A stretch of 23,934 nucleotides of DNA from JBIOJB01 sp044450465 (GTDB lineage: Bacteria; Chloroflexota; Dormibacteria; Dormibacterales; Dormibacteraceae), in the NCBI GenBank assembly GCA_044450465.1, contig JBIOJB010000046.1, positions 1-23,934 of the forward strand, written 5' to 3'. Below the pieces are notes generated by a model. The model did no database searches. It had not been told where the DNA came from and saw only the letters and a program-made list of their open reading frames with translations. Position 1 is the first letter of the stretch. Each line of letters opens with the position of its first letter. Both the position numbers and the translations under genes were made by a program. Positions 1-8,117 of the stretch are shown here, piece after piece.

Positions 1-2
1 CC

Positions 3-1049
3 GAGATCGCCGTGGTCGAGCTCACGACAGACGGCGAAGCGCCCAAGGCTGTACCCGTCGCACACCCCCGGCCGGCAGCGGCACCCGCAGCGCCCCCTTC
101 CCCGCCGGTCTCAGCACCGCCCGCCAGGGCGACCGAAGCGCCGCCACCGCAGTCCACCCAGCTCGAGAGTGGCGACCACCGATACTCGCCCGCTGTCCAG
201 ATGCTCGCATCGGAGCTGAAGGTCGACCTTTCGAAGCTGACCGGTTCCGGCCTCGGTGGTCGCGTCACCAAAAAGGACGTTCAAGAGGCCGCGGCTCACG
301 CGAAGATCGCACCGGCGCCGCCCGCGGCCACCGCCCCGGCGAAGCCCGGTGAGGGCGATGAGGTCGTCCAGCTGACCCGGGTTCGGCGCCTCATCGCCGA
401 AAACATGACCCGCTCCAAGAGCACCATCCCGCACGCCTGGCAGACGCAAGAGGTCGACATGTCAGGCGTCGTGGCCAACCGCAGCGCCAACAAGGGCGCG
501 TTCTCGAAGCAGGAGGGGTTCTCGCTGACCTACCTGCCCTACGTGATCGGAGCTGCTACAGCAGCGCTGCGCGAGCATCGCGAGGTGAACGCGACGTTCA
601 ACGAGACGGAGCTCATCGTGCATCGCGACATCAACGTCGGCGTTTCCGTCGGACTTGAAGACACGCTGATCGTTCCGGTGATCCGGCGGGCAGACAGCCT
701 TTCCCTCGCGGGTCTGGCCAGGGCCGTCAACGATGTCGCGGCTCGGGCACGAAACAAGCAGCTCAAGGCTGACGATCTGGCTGGGGCGACCTTCACGGTG
801 AACAACTCGGGGACCTTCGGAACCCTGTTCAGCTACTCGGTGATCAACCCGGGCCAGGCCGGGATCCTGACCATGGAGGCAATCGTGGAGCGCCCGGTCG
901 CCATCTCGGGGATGATCGGCATCAAACCGATGATGTACCTGTGCTTCTCGTTCGACCATCGGGTGCTGGACGGCCTTCAGGCCGCCAGGTTCCTGACCTC
1001 GTGCCGCACATGGCTCGAGGCCGTGACGGTCGACACCCCGATCTACTGA
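3..1049 (+). CDS. Dihydrolipoamide acyltransferase (E2) of a 2-oxoacid dehydrogenase complex, 5' partial
   Basis: This is the E2 core enzyme of a pyruvate or branched-chain 2-oxoacid dehydrogenase complex. It moves the acyl group from lipoyl-lysine to CoA in the cytoplasm. The frame is open from base 3, and the first residues (EIAVVELTTDGE) look like the end of a lipoyl domain, so the gene starts outside the window. An Ala/Pro-rich linker follows, then an E3/E1-binding domain (YSPAVQMLASE through VTKKDVQEAA, bases about 183-293). The catalytic domain starts near base 360 and carries the active-site motif DHRVLDG (His at 957-959, Asp at 969-971). Only the lipoyl domain and N-terminus are missing. 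The acyl specificity (acetyl or branched-chain) cannot be told from this part. The E1 genes would be expected upstream, outside the window. Confidence 0.93.
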   Translation, partial: EIAVVELTTDGEAPKAVPVAHPRPAAAPAAPPSPPVSAPPARATEAPPPQSTQLESGDHRYSPAVQMLASELKVDLSKLTGSGLGGRVTKKDVQEAAAHAKIAPAPPAATAPAKPGEGDEVVQLTRVRRLIAENMTRSKSTIPHAWQTQEVDMSGVVANRSANKGAFSKQEGFSLTYLPYVIGAATAALREHREVNATFNETELIVHRDINVGVSVGLEDTLIVPVIRRADSLSLAGLARAVNDVAARARNKQLKADDLAGATFTVNNSGTFGTLFSYSVINPGQAGILTMEAIVERPVAISGMIGIKPMMYLCFSFDHRVLDGLQAARFLTSCRTWLEAVTVDTPIY

Positions 1050-1990
1050 GCACCCCTCAGCCTCGAGGCGACGCAGAGGCCGCGACCGATCCACGGGTGT
1101 CGGTGCTGTTGCTGACTTTCAACCCGGGGCCAAGCTTCGAAGCGATCCTGCAGTCCATCCTGAGCCAGAACCTCGCTCCGTTCGAAGTTCTTGCCATTGA
1201 TTCGGGTTCTACGGACGGAACCGTTGCGCTGATGAGGCAGGCGGGTGTTGACGTGGAAGTCATTCCGCAGGCCGAGTTCGGACACGGCCGCACCAGGAAC
1301 CGCATCGCGACCAAGGCCAGAGGCGACCTGCTGGCTTTCCTGACCCACGACGCGCTCCCAGCCGGCTCGTCGTGGCTGCGCGAGCTGGCGGCACCGTTTC
1401 GGGATCCGGAGGTCGCCGGCGCTTATGGGCGGCAGGTCGCTCCACCAGATGCGTCACTGGTCGAGATCCATCTCCTCGAATACATCTATCCCAGCCAGGA
1501 CCGAGTGGTGCGCCTGGCCGCGGGCCAGCGCTTCCAGATGCCAGAGCACTTCTTTTCGAACGCCAACAGCATGGTCAGACGCGAGGTGTGGCAGGGCCAC
1601 CCTTTTCCCGACGGAGTGATCATGTGCGAGGACCAGTGGTGGGCCAGAAACGTCCTCAAGGCGGGCTATGAGATCGCCTACCGCGCGAGTGCGGTGGTGA
1701 CGCACTCCCACCATCTCAGCGCCACCCGAACCTTCAAACGCAGCTTCGACACCGGAGTGGCCATGAAGGGCTGCGACGAAACCCCTTTCTTCAAAGTGCT
1801 GGGCGGCTTTCTTGCTTACCTCGCCAGCCTGGTCGGCGCCGCTCGACGCGCCGGGGCCTGGTCTCAGCTGGCGCCGGCCCTATCTCGAGCGCTGGCACGC
1901 GCGATGGGATACGCCGCCGGATCGCGCTATCGCATGCTTCCTCCCGGCCTGCGCAGAAAGCTGAGCATGCACCCGTACTACTGGCCATAA
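1010..1990 (+). CDS. Family 2 glycosyltransferase, rhamnosyltransferase-like
   Basis: This is an inverting GT-A glycosyltransferase that probably adds a deoxysugar such as rhamnose to a surface polysaccharide at the cytoplasmic face of the membrane. It shows the GT2 fold start (VSVLLLTFNPG), the nucleotide-binding DSGSTDGT, a THDA segment in the DXD position and an ED motif (EDQWWARN). The C-terminal signatures are HSHHLSATRTFKRSFDTG and KLSMHPYYWP, which I associate with O-antigen rhamnosyltransferases. The start is uncertain: ATG 1010 overlaps the E2 gene by 40 nt, and GTG 1097 lies just before the first beta strand. The frame is open further upstream, but that part is the shadow of the E2 end. 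There is no clear Shine-Dalgarno sequence. It is followed by a repeat element and a convergent GT-C gene. The rhamnose specificity is inference. Confidence 0.85.
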   Translation: MARGRDGRHPDLLSTPQPRGDAEAATDPRVSVLLLTFNPGPSFEAILQSILSQNLAPFEVLAIDSGSTDGTVALMRQAGVDVEVIPQAEFGHGRTRNRIATKARGDLLAFLTHDALPAGSSWLRELAAPFRDPEVAGAYGRQVAPPDASLVEIHLLEYIYPSQDRVVRLAAGQRFQMPEHFFSNANSMVRREVWQGHPFPDGVIMCEDQWWARNVLKAGYEIAYRASAVVTHSHHLSATRTFKRSFDTGVAMKGCDETPFFKVLGGFLAYLASLVGAARRAGAWSQLAPALSRALARAMGYAAGSRYRMLPPGLRRKLSMHPYYWP

Positions 1991-2108
1991 GAGGCGTGGG
2001 GGGGCACGTCCGCCCCCGCAGAACCCCCTCCTCTCCTGCACAACGCCCGTGGGCGTTTGGAAGGTGGCACGCCTGGAGCACGGCCGGAATGAATCCGGCC
2101 GGTGCAAC
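1991..2108 (-). repeat. Interspersed hairpin repeat, copy A (full length)
   Basis: Read on the minus strand, this copy has the 19-bp core hairpin GGCCGGATTCATTCCGGCC (2082-2100), then a conserved GCCACCTTCCAAACGCC block. Next come a second inverted repeat, AACGCCC/GGGCGTT (2042-2048 and 2051-2057), and a G-rich stretch. A third hairpin, GGGGGC/GCCCCC (2000-2005 and 2012-2017), lies nearest the GT2 stop codon. It fills the gap between two convergent genes. It is alignable over about 100 bp with the copy at 16049-16167. There is no U-tract. Confidence 0.85.
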
Positions 2109-2116
2109 ACGTCAGC

Positions 2117-3577
2117 TCAGGGAGATGGGGCCGCGGAGCCACAGCCCGGATTGTCCGCCAGCACGTAGTCGGCGGTGCGAGCGGTTTCGTGCCAACCCGC
2201 TGGAACAGTCACGGGGCCAGGCTCGTCACGGACGATCACGAGCCAGCATGGCGCCGGTCCGGGAAGAGCGGCGATCTGGTCCGAACCCGATCCGACAGGC
2301 AGGTTCCAGCCATCTCGGCCGGCGTAATAAAGAACTGTGGGAAACCACGGAGCTCCGTGCGTGGCCATCACGACTACCGGCTGTCCAGGCCGGGAGACCG
2401 CCGCGAGGGCATTTCCGGCGTTCACGTAGACCGGCTGCTCGCCGAAGAGGGCCTGGCTCGCCAGCAGCGTGGCGGCAATCAACGCCAGCCCGACCGCCAG
2501 CCGGCCGGCCACTCGCCGCGGCCATTGCGGCGCGCCATAAGCGGCCAGGGCGGCCAGACCTGGGATATAGGGCAGCTGGTAGTAGAAGTGGTTCTCGTTC
2601 AGGGTCGCGAACGTCAGGGTGGTGATCACCGAGCCCGCCCCAAACAGCCACCAGAAAGGGTGGCCACCTCTTTTTCGAGCGGCCACGAGAATGAAGACCG
2701 CTGTCGCGGGAGGTAGCAGGATCACCATCAATCGCGCCAGCAGGATCGAGTAGAACTCCGGGCTGATGCGCACCGACGCCGGGCCCCAGACCCAGCTCGG
2801 GGCGGTGCTCACCTGGTACCAGGATGGATCCTGGGCCAGCAGCACCATCCGCACGTAAGCAGCCCACCCGAGAGTGGCCGCCGCGGCCACAGCCAAGACC
2901 AAGCCCTGACGAAACCACTGCCCTCGCTTCCAGGCCAGGTAGGCCATCGGCAGCGCCAGCACGACGAGAGCCGTGGGCTTGATCGTGCCCGCGACCGCCA
3001 GCGCCAAGGCCGCCGCCACCACCCACGGCCAGCCCTCGTTGGTCCGCACGGCGCAGTACGCGGCCACCACTACGAGCAGCAGGAAGAGCGAATCGGGCTG
3101 GGCGGCATGCCCGTAGAACAGCGCCACTGGCGCGAAGGCGAACAGCACGGTGGCGGTTCTGCGTCGCGGGTGGCCGAGCACCGCGCAGAGGCGGTCGAAG
3201 ACGAAGATCGCTGCGACGCTGAAGAGAAAGGAGAGGACCCGAGCCGACGTCACGAGATCCATCACGGACGAAAGCCAGTAGGCGAGAATGGAGTAGATCG
3301 GGAACTCCAGCACCGCGGTGCGTGCGGGAACACCGTTCCAGTTACCCAGGGGGGTCAGCAACCCGGCGCCGTGAGCGTAGCTCGCCGCATACATCAGGGT
3401 CTGCGTCTGGCGCCACTCGTGTGCATCGTCGGGCGGCCCAAAAAACTCGTAAAGGCGGGCGGCGGCACCAATCGCCAGCAACACACCGAAAGAAACCTCG
3501 CTGGTCCGCGCCCCCGCGACAGCTTGCTTCACGAGCTCGCGTCGATGATCGGCCAACCTGGGGCGAAGTCTGAGCAC
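2117..3577 (-). CDS. PMT/ArnT-like (GT-C) membrane glycosyltransferase
   Basis: This is a 486-residue polytopic membrane protein of the GT39/GT83 (PMT_2, ArnT-like) type. Such enzymes use polyprenyl-phosphate sugars to glycosylate lipids, polysaccharides or proteins on the outer face of the membrane. After the first membrane helix (about residues 27-45) comes the acidic loop motif PPDDAHEWRQTQT, whose Asp pair at 50-51 is the usual catalytic position. The family-typical HAAQPDSLFLLL follows near residue 153, then about ten further hydrophobic segments. The C-terminal 90 residues look soluble and extracytoplasmic. The start is GTG at 3577, and no obvious -10 or Shine-Dalgarno sequence sits directly before it. 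The lipid-linked donor could come from the polyprenyl-phosphate glycosyltransferase at 6249-7454. The acceptor is unknown. Confidence 0.82.
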   Translation of the reverse strand: MLRLRPRLADHRRELVKQAVAGARTSEVSFGVLLAIGAAARLYEFFGPPDDAHEWRQTQTLMYAASYAHGAGLLTPLGNWNGVPARTAVLEFPIYSILAYWLSSVMDLVTSARVLSFLFSVAAIFVFDRLCAVLGHPRRRTATVLFAFAPVALFYGHAAQPDSLFLLLVVVAAYCAVRTNEGWPWVVAAALALAVAGTIKPTALVVLALPMAYLAWKRGQWFRQGLVLAVAAAATLGWAAYVRMVLLAQDPSWYQVSTAPSWVWGPASVRISPEFYSILLARLMVILLPPATAVFILVAARKRGGHPFWWLFGAGSVITTLTFATLNENHFYYQLPYIPGLAALAAYGAPQWPRRVAGRLAVGLALIAATLLASQALFGEQPVYVNAGNALAAVSRPGQPVVVMATHGAPWFPTVLYYAGRDGWNLPVGSGSDQIAALPGPAPCWLVIVRDEPGPVTVPAGWHETARTADYVLADNPGCGSAAPSP

Positions 3578-3630
3578 AGGGCCGGTTCACGGCAACTGCC
3601 ACCCAAACCCCGATACTTCTGGCGCTGATA

Positions 3631-4452
3631 TTGCGGTGCCCCGTTTGCGGCGAAGAAAGTGAAGAGGTTGTTTTGGACCTTGGCTCGCGCCGCTTCGTCC
3701 GGTGCGCGAATTGCGGGCTGCGCGTGCTTAATCCCGCGCCCGGACCGCAGGAGCTGGCGAACGAATACGATGCTGGTTACGCCCCGTTCGCTCTGGCGGC
3801 CCGGTCTCCGGATCTCGCCACGCGGTTCCGCCGCGCCTGGTACACCGCGCGCAGGGAGCGCTGGCTCAGCGGACTCGAGTTCAGCTCGGCGCTCGACGTC
3901 GGTTGTGGCACGGGCGAGTTTTTGCTGAAGCTCCGCCGGCGCGGCGTCGACGTTCGCGGACTCGAGCCCGCGGCGTATGCCGCCCAATTCGCAGCGTCTT
4001 CCGGTCTCGACGTCTTTCAAGGCGGGGTGTCCGACTACCGGCCCCGCCGGACCTTTGACCTAATCACGCTCTGGAACGTAGTCGAGCATCTGCCCGACCC
4101 GAAGGGAGACCTGGCACGCCTGCGGGAGCTTCTCGCGCCGGCTGGAACGATGGTCATCCTGACTCCCGACGCCGGTTCTCATCAGGCTCGTGCCTTCGGT
4201 CGCGACTGGGCCGGCCTCGAGGTGCCGAAGCACCTCGTGCTCTTAGACCGCGGGAGCCTGAGAGCGCTGGCGGCCAAAGCTCGCCTCGTCGAGGCCCGGG
4301 TCAGGCGCGCTCGCATCGATCACGTCTACATGGGATTGGCGAGCTGGGCCGCGGCCGTCCGCAGACGCGGGTGGCGAAAGGCCATACGTCTTGTCCCGGC
4401 CACGTTCACGGGCGACGACTCGATGCTGGTGGCGTGGCTTCGCCGGGAGTAG
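3631..4452 (+). CDS. Class I SAM-dependent methyltransferase with N-terminal zinc ribbon
   Basis: This is a 273-residue protein. An N-terminal zinc ribbon (CPVC at 3-6 and CANC at 25-28) is followed by a Rossmann methyltransferase of the Methyltransf_23 type. Motif I is ALDVGCGTGEF (87-97), and the post-I region reads LITLWNVVEHLPDP (about 144-157). Proteins of this build are often coded within surface polysaccharide loci and probably methylate a sugar or lipid-linked intermediate. Its position between two GT-C genes supports that. The start is a TTG at 3631 without a Shine-Dalgarno sequence; a GATACT hexamer at 3612-3617 could be a -10. It converges with the next gene with only 10 nt between the stops. 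The substrate is unknown. Confidence 0.85.
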   Translation: MRCPVCGEESEEVVLDLGSRRFVRCANCGLRVLNPAPGPQELANEYDAGYAPFALAARSPDLATRFRRAWYTARRERWLSGLEFSSALDVGCGTGEFLLKLRRRGVDVRGLEPAAYAAQFAASSGLDVFQGGVSDYRPRRTFDLITLWNVVEHLPDPKGDLARLRELLAPAGTMVILTPDAGSHQARAFGRDWAGLEVPKHLVLLDRGSLRALAAKARLVEARVRRARIDHVYMGLASWAAAVRRRGWRKAIRLVPATFTGDDSMLVAWLRRE

Positions 4453-4462
4453 TCGCGCGCGC

Positions 4463-6322
4463 CTACGGCAGCGGCGCGGGAATGCTCACCGTCAAATCGA
4501 CATCCTTCACGGTGGCGTAGCCGTTGACAGCAACGCTGGTGAAGCGCAGATAGATCTGTTCACCCGGCGCCAGTTGCGCTGGATCGAATGGAACCATCAG
4601 CCATCCCGATTCGCTCTGTCCCGGGTCGAGATCACCAGGCAGTTGCGACGATCTCGCGTAGTCACCGTACGCAAGCTGCCCGCCGATTGACGCGACAGGC
4701 ACCACCGACCACTCGATCTCGCCCGGACTGCTGTTCGTCGCCCTCACCTGGAACCAGGTCGTCTTCGAGCCGCCGTCCAGCGCGACCCGGCTGACCATGA
4801 TCGTCACGCCATCCAGGCTTCCTGTCCCTGCGACCGGCACGATTCTGACGTCGACGGGAGGTTGGCCCGCGCCGGCCGACGGTAAAGCCGGAATGCCCGC
4901 CACGTACGCCGCCATGATGCCGGCAGCCGACACCGAGTAGAAAGCGGTGACGAGCCGGCGGGCCGGCGGTCTGGCAAGGACGGTGTGAAGGCCAATCGCG
5001 ATCAGCGCGGCGACAGCCGGCAGAGCCGGGTACAGGTATCGACCGGCCGCCCCGAATTCGAATCCGCCGGCCGCCGGAAGGATCAGGGCGACACCCGCCA
5101 TGCCACACCCGGCGGTCACGGCGATGAGCATCCGGCCGTGCTGGGAGCCGGCCTCGGTCTTCAGCCATCGGACGACGCCAATCGGGGCGGTCAGGGCGAG
5201 CAGCGCGCCGACCACGCTGAAAAGTGCGGCCAGCGGCAGCGCTCCGAAGGGCTCGCCGCTCCAGAACGTGAGACCAAAGACCGCGAGATCGAACGGGACG
5301 AACAGGATCTGGAAGCCGGCCGGCACCGCATCCGAAAGGCGGGCGCCCCGCGCCCCCGGGGTCAGCCCTCCATAGAGGTGCAGGTTGATCAGAAACCAGG
5401 GAAGAAGACAGGCAATGGCGATACCGGCTGCCACCGCGACGCGGAGCAAACGCCTGGGCCATCCCGCACCCGGCGCCGGGACGAGGGCTACTGCCGCCAG
5501 CGCCGGGAACAGGCCGGCCAGCGTCAGCTTCACCAGCAGACCCGCGCCCAGCAGCAAGCCAAGCGCCGCGACTCGCCGCCACGTGAGCGACGCGCCGGTC
5601 CAACGCACCAGCAACAGCACGAAGAGCCCGCCGATCGCTGCCGAGAGGCCGTCATTGCTGATTCGCGTTCCGTTCAGGTCGAGCCCGGGCAGCAGGATCG
5701 CAAACACGACAGACGTGGCGGCGAGGCCGGGGCGTCCCGGACCGATCATCCTCGCCACCGCGAATGCCATCGGGGCGAGCAACGCGATCAGCAGCGCGTT
5801 GATCACCCGCAGCATGTAGATCGCGGCGAAGGTGCCCGCCGCGTGATCGGACAGCCACCAGATTGGCACCATGAGCAGGTAGTAGCCCGGTGTCTGGGCC
5901 GATTCGAAAGACAGCTGCCACAGGTGTCGGGACATCCAGGCCGCGTTCGCAGTGGCCGTCATTCCCGGAGGCGGCGTCCCGAGATCGGTCAGGTCCGGAA
6001 CTGGGTAGGTTCCCGGCTGGGCGCCGGTGAAGAACCCTGTCGACTGCATGACCTTGAGCGTTTCGGGGTCGATCACCGTCATGTCCGCCGCCGGATAGAC
6101 GCCGTGGCTCAGCTGGATGATGAAATCGGCATGTTGCGCCTCATCGATCCGCGACCAGACCGGCTGGCCCAAGGCCATCACCAGTGCCGGCACGAGCGCG
6201 GCCGCATAGGCCAGCGCCAGGGGATGCCGCGACGCCGCCTTCAGCGCTTCAGCGCGGGTCAGTTTCGCTCTCGATGCCCAGGATGCTGAGGAAGAAGCTG
6301 GCGAAGACCGTCTGCACCCCAA
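4463..6322 (-). CDS. Polytopic membrane protein, DUF2142/GT-C-like, with C-terminal extracytoplasmic beta domain
   Basis: About eleven hydrophobic segments cover residues 35 to about 470. An acidic loop, RIDEAQHADF (58-67), follows the first helix, as in GT-C enzymes. TPGYYLL and the NGTRISNDGLSAAIGGLF region resemble DUF2142-type proteins linked to surface polysaccharide synthesis. The last 150 residues are not hydrophobic and look like an extracytoplasmic beta sandwich, perhaps DUF4352-like. The start is difficult. The only standard codon that keeps the first helix is TTG 6322, which overlaps the upstream gene by 74 nt. GTG 6193 and ATG 6178 would cut into the helix. It probably forms an operon with the GT2 gene upstream (6249-7454). 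An enzymatic role is inferred, not shown. Confidence 0.72.
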   Translation of the reverse strand: MGCRRSSPASSSASWASRAKLTRAEALKAASRHPLALAYAAALVPALVMALGQPVWSRIDEAQHADFIIQLSHGVYPAADMTVIDPETLKVMQSTGFFTGAQPGTYPVPDLTDLGTPPPGMTATANAAWMSRHLWQLSFESAQTPGYYLLMVPIWWLSDHAAGTFAAIYMLRVINALLIALLAPMAFAVARMIGPGRPGLAATSVVFAILLPGLDLNGTRISNDGLSAAIGGLFVLLLVRWTGASLTWRRVAALGLLLGAGLLVKLTLAGLFPALAAVALVPAPGAGWPRRLLRVAVAAGIAIACLLPWFLINLHLYGGLTPGARGARLSDAVPAGFQILFVPFDLAVFGLTFWSGEPFGALPLAALFSVVGALLALTAPIGVVRWLKTEAGSQHGRMLIAVTAGCGMAGVALILPAAGGFEFGAAGRYLYPALPAVAALIAIGLHTVLARPPARRLVTAFYSVSAAGIMAAYVAGIPALPSAGAGQPPVDVRIVPVAGTGSLDGVTIMVSRVALDGGSKTTWFQVRATNSSPGEIEWSVVPVASIGGQLAYGDYARSSQLPGDLDPGQSESGWLMVPFDPAQLAPGEQIYLRFTSVAVNGYATVKDVDLTVSIPAPLP

Positions 6323-7454
6323 GTGTCAGCAGGACGGCGGCGGGGATGATCTCGCGCATGGTGACTCGCGGATCGAGGGCTCCGAACCCGGAGGCTCGCC
6401 AGCTGAGCACCGAGACGATGGCGCCGGCCGTCCCAAGAACGAACATCAACGCGCCCGCGACGAGTCCGCTCTCGAGCGTGACGTAGCGAAACATGGTCGT
6501 GTAAGTCCGGTTCGGTGGGTGGAAACCCTGACGCATCGCGAAGACCTTGGTGAACAGGGCGAACAGGACTAGCTGATAACCGATGAGGCAGCCGAAGCCC
6601 GCGAGCAGGAGCGTGTGGATGTCGAGCCCCAGCGGACCGACTCTTACCGGCCCGATCTCGAGCGCCCCACCGACGAGCACGCTCGCGGCGAACAACGCGA
6701 TCCCCGGATACAGGAAGAGCCAGCGGGGGCTGAACAGCAGCATGAAGCGGAGGTGGCGCCACCCGTCCCGCCAGGTCCGGAGGTGCGGTGGCCTGGAACG
6801 GCCGTCCCGCCGGAGCTTGACCGGCACCTCCGTGACCCGCATGCCTCGGAGGGAGGCCTTGATCACCATCTCGCTCGCGAACTCCATGCCGGACGCGTGC
6901 AGGTTCAGCTCGTCGTAGGCCTTGCGGCTGAAGCCGCGCAGCCCTGAGTGAAAATCGCCCACCTTCGCATGGAAGAAGACGCGCCCGATGAACGTGAGCA
7001 CGGGATTGCCAAGCCACCGGTGAGACCACGGCATCGCCCCCGCATCGATCCCGCCTTTGAAACGGTTGCCCATCACAAGGTCGAAACCTTCACGCAACCT
7101 GTCGATAAGCGGGCCGATCGCGCTCAGGTCGTAGCTGTCGTCGGCGTCGCCCATGATCACGAAACGGCCGCGCGAAGCCGCGATGCCGCCGATGAGTGCG
7201 TTTCCGTAACCGCGCCTGGGCACATCGACCACCCGGGCGCCCAACTCTCGTGCCAGCACCTGAGATCCGTCGGTGCTGCCGTTGTCGGCGACGATGATCT
7301 CGGCGGCAAGGTGTCCCGAATCAATCGCACGCTGTGCGCCGGAGATGCAGCGGGCGAGCGTCTCGGCTTCGTTGAGACACGGCATGACGATCGAGACTTC
7401 GAAAGCGGTCTCGGGTGCGCCGGGCTGCCTCGAGGTCGGGGCGGCGACGGTCAT
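6249..7454 (-). CDS. Polyprenyl-phosphate glycosyltransferase (DPM1/DPG synthase-like GT2) with C-terminal membrane helices
   Basis: This is a 401-residue GT2 enzyme. It probably transfers a sugar (mannose or glucose) from a nucleotide donor to undecaprenyl- or decaprenyl-phosphate on the cytoplasmic side. Visible motifs are SIVMPCLNEAETL (21-33), DNGSTDGS (57-64) and the metal-binding MGDADDSYD (101-109), followed by GNRFKGGID, FHSGLRGFSR and GMEFASEMVIKA. Four hydrophobic segments follow residue 235 and would anchor it in the membrane. The ATG start has TAGGCT 8 nt upstream and no Shine-Dalgarno sequence, so the mRNA is probably leaderless. It heads an operon with the DUF2142-like gene. Its product is the likely donor for the GT-C proteins at 2117-3577 and 4463-6322. 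The exact sugar is unknown. Confidence 0.88.
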   Translation of the reverse strand: MTVAAPTSRQPGAPETAFEVSIVMPCLNEAETLARCISGAQRAIDSGHLAAEIIVADNGSTDGSQVLARELGARVVDVPRRGYGNALIGGIAASRGRFVIMGDADDSYDLSAIGPLIDRLREGFDLVMGNRFKGGIDAGAMPWSHRWLGNPVLTFIGRVFFHAKVGDFHSGLRGFSRKAYDELNLHASGMEFASEMVIKASLRGMRVTEVPVKLRRDGRSRPPHLRTWRDGWRHLRFMLLFSPRWLFLYPGIALFAASVLVGGALEIGPVRVGPLGLDIHTLLLAGFGCLIGYQLVLFALFTKVFAMRQGFHPPNRTYTTMFRYVTLESGLVAGALMFVLGTAGAIVSVLSWRASGFGALDPRVTMREIIPAAVLLTLGVQTVFASFFLSILGIESETDPR

Positions 7455-7462
7455 TGCGCATC

Positions 7463-7468
7463 AGCCTA
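7463..7468 (-). promoter_or_regulatory. -10 element TAGGCT, probable leaderless promoter
   Basis: The hexamer fits TANNNT and lies 8 nt before the ATG of the polyprenyl-phosphate glycosyltransferase. There is no -35 of the TTGACA type. A start site near the ATG is inferred. Confidence 0.5.
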
Positions 7469-7674
7469 ACGGCAGGGGCCGCGGCCGGCTTGCGATGAAA
7501 AAAAGTGACCCCGACGGATCGCCTCTTGAGAGCCGGTACCCGGCCTTGCGGCCTAGTTCCTGCCCCCTCGTACGTTTCCCTCGGGGCCGAAACGAAATGT
7601 AGTCGTGCCCAGTCACAAGCGCAAGTGCGAAAGTCAGTTCGCCGCCAAGCCGTAACTAGTAGCCGCGATTGCCC
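7469..7674. other. Intergenic stretch without a recognised gene
   Basis: This is most of the 267-bp gap between two divergent genes (7454 and 7722). I found no tRNA, no convincing small ORF and no riboswitch class I know. It holds GC-rich inverted segments such as GCCGGTACCCGGC and an A-run followed by AGTGACCCC. It may be a leader for the HbpS-like gene. Confidence 0.3.
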
Positions 7675-7691
7675 GTCTGCAGACATGTCTG
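7675..7691. promoter_or_regulatory. Two interlocked palindromes, candidate operator
   Basis: GTCTGCAGAC (7675-7684) and CAGACATGTCTG (7680-7691) are both perfect palindromes sharing CAGAC. They give alternating GTCTG/CAGAC half-sites 31 nt before the TTG start at 7722. A dimeric regulator binding in two registers is possible. No known regulator consensus is recognised. Confidence 0.35.
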
Positions 7692-7721
7692 GGGTCGCTC
7701 AGGCGTGCGAGACTTACGGCG

Positions 7722-8117
7722 TTGGACCTTGACCAAGCGCAGCGAGCCGTGGCGAATGCGCACGCAAAAGCAACGCAGCTTGGCGTCGCGGTGACCGCGG
7801 CGGTCGTGGATCTGGGTGGTCTTCTGGTCGCGGCCGGCAGGATGGATGGAGCGCCCCCGATCTCGCCTCAGATCGCCGAGGCGAAAGCCGCGGGCGCGGC
7901 AATGTTTCTCCGCGATGGTGCATGGCTCGCCGAGGTCGCGAAGGAGCGCCCTGGCTTCTTCAGTGCCGCGGATCGCCTGGCGCGGGTGCCGTTGATCCCT
8001 GGTCTGGGATCGGCGCTCCTGAAGCGCGACGGCAAGGTGATCGGGGCGATCGGGGTCAGCGGCGCGCGGCCAGACCAGGATCTCGAGTGCGCCGAGGCGG
8101 GCGCTGCAGCGGGCTAA
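7722..8117 (+). CDS. HbpS/GlcG-like (DUF336) family protein
   Basis: This is a 131-residue protein of the Haem_degrading/DUF336 family (HbpS, GlcG, PduO C-terminal domain). Members bind haem or cobalamin or accompany glycolate and diol use; none of these roles is proven here. The family pattern is clear: LDQAQRAVANAHAKATQLGVAVTAAVVDLGGLLVAAGRMDGA, where AVVDLGG is the typical strand, then IAEAKAAGAA, and the C-terminal GKVIGAIGVSGARPDQDLECAEAG. The middle loop (PGFFSAADRLARVPLIPG) differs from the usual glycine-rich one. The start is a TTG without a visible Shine-Dalgarno sequence. The TAA stop (8115-8117) overlaps the stop of the convergent ThpR gene by three bases. Confidence 0.8.
   Translation: MDLDQAQRAVANAHAKATQLGVAVTAAVVDLGGLLVAAGRMDGAPPISPQIAEAKAAGAAMFLRDGAWLAEVAKERPGFFSAADRLARVPLIPGLGSALLKRDGKVIGAIGVSGARPDQDLECAEAGAAAG

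Noticed and set aside
462..1094. 210-codon minus-strand open frame over the E2 gene
   Set aside because: It is a shadow of the acyltransferase, whose catalytic motif is on the plus strand.
4985..6289. 434-codon open frame on the plus strand opposite the DUF2142-like gene
   Set aside because: It is the antisense shadow of a high-GC gene. The product is full of Arg, Gln and Gly without domains, while the minus strand gives a clean multi-helix membrane protein.
7469..7674. tRNA or known riboswitch in the 7455-7721 gap
   Set aside because: There is no T-arm GGTTCGANTCC sequence, and no riboswitch class was recognised by eye. A covariance-model scan was not possible.
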